A DNA stretch of 32,855 nucleotides from contig JAGWXN010000006.1 in assembly GCA_018969885.1 (NCBI GenBank), positions 1 to 32,855 on the forward strand, given 5' to 3'. Positions 30,435-32,855 of the stretch are shown here, piece after piece (positions within the stretch are counted from its first letter, which is position 1; each line of letters opens with the position of its first letter). This DNA comes from Betaproteobacteria bacterium. Lineage in GTDB: Bacteria; Pseudomonadota; Gammaproteobacteria; Burkholderiales; Burkholderiaceae. The translations under genes were made by a program, and so were the position numbers. The notes beneath the pieces are model-generated. The model saw only the letters and a program-made list of their open reading frames with translations, ran no database searches and was not told the origin of the DNA.

Positions 30435-31739
30435 ATGACAACCGTGATTGAAAACACAGGCGCTCTCGAGCGTCGCCTCAAGATGGAAGTAGCCAGCGCC
30501 GATCTGGCCAAGCAGGTTGGCGACCGCCTTCGCCAGTTGTCCAAGACCGTCAAGATGTCGGGATTTCGGCCGGGTAAAGTCCCGATGAGCGTCGTTGAGC
30601 GCTCATACGGCGCGTCGGTGCAGGCTGAAGTGTTGGGGGATCTGGTCGGCAAGGCGTTCAATGCCGCTGTCACTGAGCACAAGCTGCGAGTGGCCGGCGA
30701 ACCCCGCATCGAGCCTGCGCAAGGGGCTCCTGAGGGTGCCATCTCGTTTACCGCCACGTTCGAGGTCTACCCCGAGTTTGAGGTGGCTGACGCTGCAACG
30801 TGCGAAGTCCCCCGCTATGGCTGTGAGGTCACCGACGCCGAGGTCGACAAGACCGTCGAGATTCTCAGGAAACAGCGCGCATCATGGAACGAAGCATCGG
30901 GTGCGGCCGCCGACGGTCAGCGGGCGACCATCGATTTCGTGGGCACGCTGGAGGGTGTCGCCTTCGAGGGCGGAACGGCCTCAGACTTCCCGTTCGTGCT
31001 GGGTGAGGGCCGAATGCTCCCCGACTTTGAGACGGGTGTTCGCGGCCTCGGAGTGGGCGAAACCCGTCAGTTCCCGGTGAAGTTCCCTGACGACTACGGC
31101 TCGAAAGACCTTGCTGGCAAGACGGCGGAGTTCTCGGTCACGCTCAAGAAGCTTGAGTCGCCCCAACTCCCTGAGGTCGATGCCGAGTTCGCCCGGCAGC
31201 TGGGCATCGCCGACGGTGACGTGGCGCGCATGCGTGGTGAATTGCGAGCCAACCTCGAGCGCGAAGTCTCTGAGCGTCTGCGGATGCGCAACAAAACTGG
31301 CGTGATGGAAGCGTTACCGGCGCTAGCCAGCTTTGAGCTCCCCAAGTCCCTCGTGGAATCGGAAAGCGGTGCGCTTGCCGAACGTATGAAGGCCGATCTC
31401 AAGGCTCGCGGGATGGATGTCCGCAATATCCCCGTTCCGCCTGAGGCTTTCCGCGATCAGGCCGAGAAGCGGGTGCGTCTGGGGCTGCTGGTGGCTGAGA
31501 TCGTGCGACGCGAGAAATTGCAGGCCAAACCCGATCAGATCCGCAAGCACATCGAGGAGCTTTCGCGCGCCTACGAAAACCCGCCCGAGGTGGTCCGTCA
31601 CTACTTCAGCAACCGCGACCTGCTCGCGCAGGTCGAATCGCTGGTGGTCGAACAGAATGTGGTGGACTGGCTGCTCGAGAAGGCAAAGGTTCAGGATCAG
31701 CCGATCGCATTTGACGAACTGATGTCGCAGCAGGGCTGA
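30435..31739 (+). CDS. tig: Trigger factor
   Basis: A 434-residue ribosome-associated chaperone and peptidyl-prolyl isomerase. The N-terminal ribosome-binding domain carries the signature SGFRPGKVP (42-50). An FKBP-type PPIase domain follows (about 155-245, with [27 protein letters not shown] and [19 protein letters not shown]). The long helical C-terminal chaperone domain ends near [12 protein letters not shown]. The ATG at 30435 fits the family start MTTVIENTG; an in-frame start at 30393 would run through the promoter and hairpin and is rejected. clpP follows after 25 bases. The tig-clpP-clpX order is widely conserved. Confidence 0.96.
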   Translation: MTTVIENTGALERRLKMEVASADLAKQVGDRLRQLSKTVKMSGFRPGKVPMSVVERSYGASVQAEVLGDLVGKAFNAAVTEHKLRVAGEPRIEPAQGAPEGAISFTATFEVYPEFEVADAATCEVPRYGCEVTDAEVDKTVEILRKQRASWNEASGAAADGQRATIDFVGTLEGVAFEGGTASDFPFVLGEGRMLPDFETGVRGLGVGETRQFPVKFPDDYGSKDLAGKTAEFSVTLKKLESPQLPEVDAEFARQLGIADGDVARMRGELRANLEREVSERLRMRNKTGVMEALPALASFELPKSLVESESGALAERMKADLKARGMDVRNIPVPPEAFRDQAEKRVRLGLLVAEIVRREKLQAKPDQIRKHIEELSRAYENPPEVVRHYFSNRDLLAQVESLVVEQNVVDWLLEKAKVQDQPIAFDELMSQQG

Positions 31740-31764
31740 CCCTTTTTCCCGGAGTATCGTCGCC

Positions 31765-32427
31765 ATGGTTCGTAACACGCTCGTCGAAGACCTTGTCAAC
31801 GCTCATCTTGCGCAGCGTCAGGAGCCGCAGGGGTTGGGCCTCGTCCCCATCGTGATCGAGACCAGCGGTCGTGGTGAGCGTGCCTACGACATCTATTCGC
31901 GACTGCTTCGTGAGCGGGTGGTGTTCCTGGTGGGGCCGGTGATGGACAGCACAGCCAATTTGGTGGTCGCCCAGATGCTGTTTCTCGAGTCCGAGAATCC
32001 CGACAAAGACATTTCGTTCTACATCAATTCACCGGGCGGGTCGGTGTCGGCGGGGCTTGCCATTTACGACACCATGCAGTTCATCAAGCCCGCCGTGTCC
32101 ACGCTCTGCATGGGGATCGCCGCCAGCATGGGGGCGTTCCTGCTTGCCGCAGGCGAAAAGGGTAAGCGTTTCGCTTTGCCCAATGCGCGCGTCATGATTC
32201 ACCAGCCCTCGGGTGGTGCGCAGGGCCAGGCGAGCGACATTGAAATCCAAGCCAAAGAAATACTCTATCTGCGCCAGCGCCTGAATGGCATCCTGGCTGA
32301 GAAAACCGGCCAGCCTCTTGACCGTATCGAACGCGACACCGACCGTGACACCTTCATGTCCGCGGAAGATGCGGTAAGCTACGGTTTGATCGATAAGGTT
32401 CTGTCGAGCCGTGCCGAAGCCGCTTAA
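31765..32427 (+). CDS. clpP: ATP-dependent Clp protease proteolytic subunit ClpP
   Basis: A 220-residue serine peptidase that forms the tetradecameric barrel of ClpXP and ClpAP. The triad is S121 ([10 protein letters not shown]), H146 (MIHQPSGG) and D195, with the same spacing as in E. coli ClpP (25 and 49 residues). The first residues [13 protein letters not shown] are a short propeptide-like stretch before [27 protein letters not shown] at 31751-31754 lies 10 bases before the ATG. It is in an operon with tig upstream and clpX 30 bases downstream. Confidence 0.97.
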   Translation: MVRNTLVEDLVNAHLAQRQEPQGLGLVPIVIETSGRGERAYDIYSRLLRERVVFLVGPVMDSTANLVVAQMLFLESENPDKDISFYINSPGGSVSAGLAIYDTMQFIKPAVSTLCMGIAASMGAFLLAAGEKGKRFALPNARVMIHQPSGGAQGQASDIEIQAKEILYLRQRLNGILAEKTGQPLDRIERDTDRDTFMSAEDAVSYGLIDKVLSSRAEAA

Positions 32428-32457
32428 GTCGGTGCTCGGCGCCCACTCGGGGTAGCA

Positions 32458-32855
32458 ATGTCCGAAAAGAAGGCCTCAGGCGAAAAACCGCTCTACTGCT
32501 CGTTTTGCGGGAAGAGCCAGCACGAAGTCCGCAAGCTGATCGCCGGTCCGTCGGTTTTCATCTGCGACGAGTGCATCGAACTCTGTAACGACATCATCCG
32601 CGACGAGGTCCAGGCCGACACGCCGGCCGAGGGCGTTGCCCGTAGCGGGTTGCCCACGCCCGCCGAAATCGCATCCATCCTTGACCAATACGTGATTGGC
32701 CAGCAGAAGGCCAAGCGCATTCTTGCGGTGGCGGTTTACAACCACTACAAGCGCTTGCGCAACAAGGGCAAGAAAGACGAGATCGAACTCTCGAAGAGCA
32801 ATATTTTGCTGGTGGGGCCCACGGGTTCCGGCAAGACGCTTCTTGCGCAAACGCT
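32458..32855 (+). CDS. clpX: ATP-dependent Clp protease ATP-binding subunit ClpX (5' part)
   Basis: The first 132 residues of the AAA+ unfoldase that feeds ClpP; the gene runs off the window end. The N-terminal C4 zinc-binding domain is complete: C14, C17, C36 and C39. It is followed by the linker [21 protein letters not shown] (residues 67-87) and Walker A GPTGSGKT (120-127). The ATG at 32458 has a G-rich stretch (CGGGGTAG) just upstream. Adaptor and substrate binding reside in the zinc domain seen here; the remaining AAA+ module lies outside. Confidence 0.96.
   Translation, partial: MSEKKASGEKPLYCSFCGKSQHEVRKLIAGPSVFICDECIELCNDIIRDEVQADTPAEGVARSGLPTPAEIASILDQYVIGQQKAKRILAVAVYNHYKRLRNKGKKDEIELSKSNILLVGPTGSGKTLLAQT

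Noticed and set aside
1..32855. CRISPR array, insertion sequence, prophage or integrase.
   Set aside because: No regularly spaced repeats, transposase or recombinase motifs, or terminal inverted repeats were seen on either strand.

Overview
The window looks like chromosomal DNA of a GC-rich betaproteobacterium, most likely a member of Burkholderiales. That placement is inference. It rests on a Bug-family tripartite-tricarboxylate binding protein without a partner permease, an OmpR/EnvZ pair of the betaproteobacterial type, a tsaB-rimI-uracil-DNA-glycosylase string, and the order tRNA-Leu(UAG)-tig-clpP-clpX. No phage, insertion sequence, integrase or CRISPR array was seen. Coding density is very high and no stretch above 300 bases lacks a gene.

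Left half (1-15.5 kb): a catabolic and uptake region. It opens with the 3' part of a branched-chain-amino-acid-type ABC operon (livG, livF, binding protein). Then come two CE4-like deacetylase-fold hydrolases, a metallo-beta-lactamase-fold hydrolase, an alpha/beta hydrolase and a Gfo/Idh/MocA oxidoreductase, followed by a Bug binding protein. A minus-strand operon of six genes (15450 down to 8520) follows: TAXI-type TRAP binding protein, fused TRAP permease, a PL22 oligogalacturonate-lyase-like propeller, an ACMSD-like amidohydrolase, a DUF1445 protein and a twin-arginine-exported alpha/beta hydrolase. Almost all junctions are 4-base overlaps. Three unrelated solute-binding-protein systems within 15 kb suggest uptake of small organic acids or amides; the substrates cannot be read from the sequence.

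Middle (15.7-20.7 kb): a redox cluster of rubrerythrin, an eight-cysteine plus CCG-type Fe-S oxidoreductase, and DUF3501. An AT-rich promoter island lies upstream and a terminator hairpin follows the rubrerythrin gene. Next is the ompR-envZ two-component system, overlapping by 11 bases.

Right half (20.7-32.9 kb): housekeeping genes. A small exported or anchored protein of unknown function leads tsaB, rimI and a family-4-like uracil-DNA glycosylase. The glycosylase tail overlaps the convergent lplT by 86 bases. alr and radA follow, then the squalene-forming trio hpnC-hpnD-hpnE on the minus strand, tRNA-Leu(UAG), tig, clpP and the first part of clpX.

The best candidates for something undescribed are the TRAP/PL22/amidohydrolase/DUF1445 operon, the rubrerythrin/Fe-S/DUF3501 electron-transfer cluster, and a divergent pair of apparently leaderless genes (ompR and the small unknown protein).
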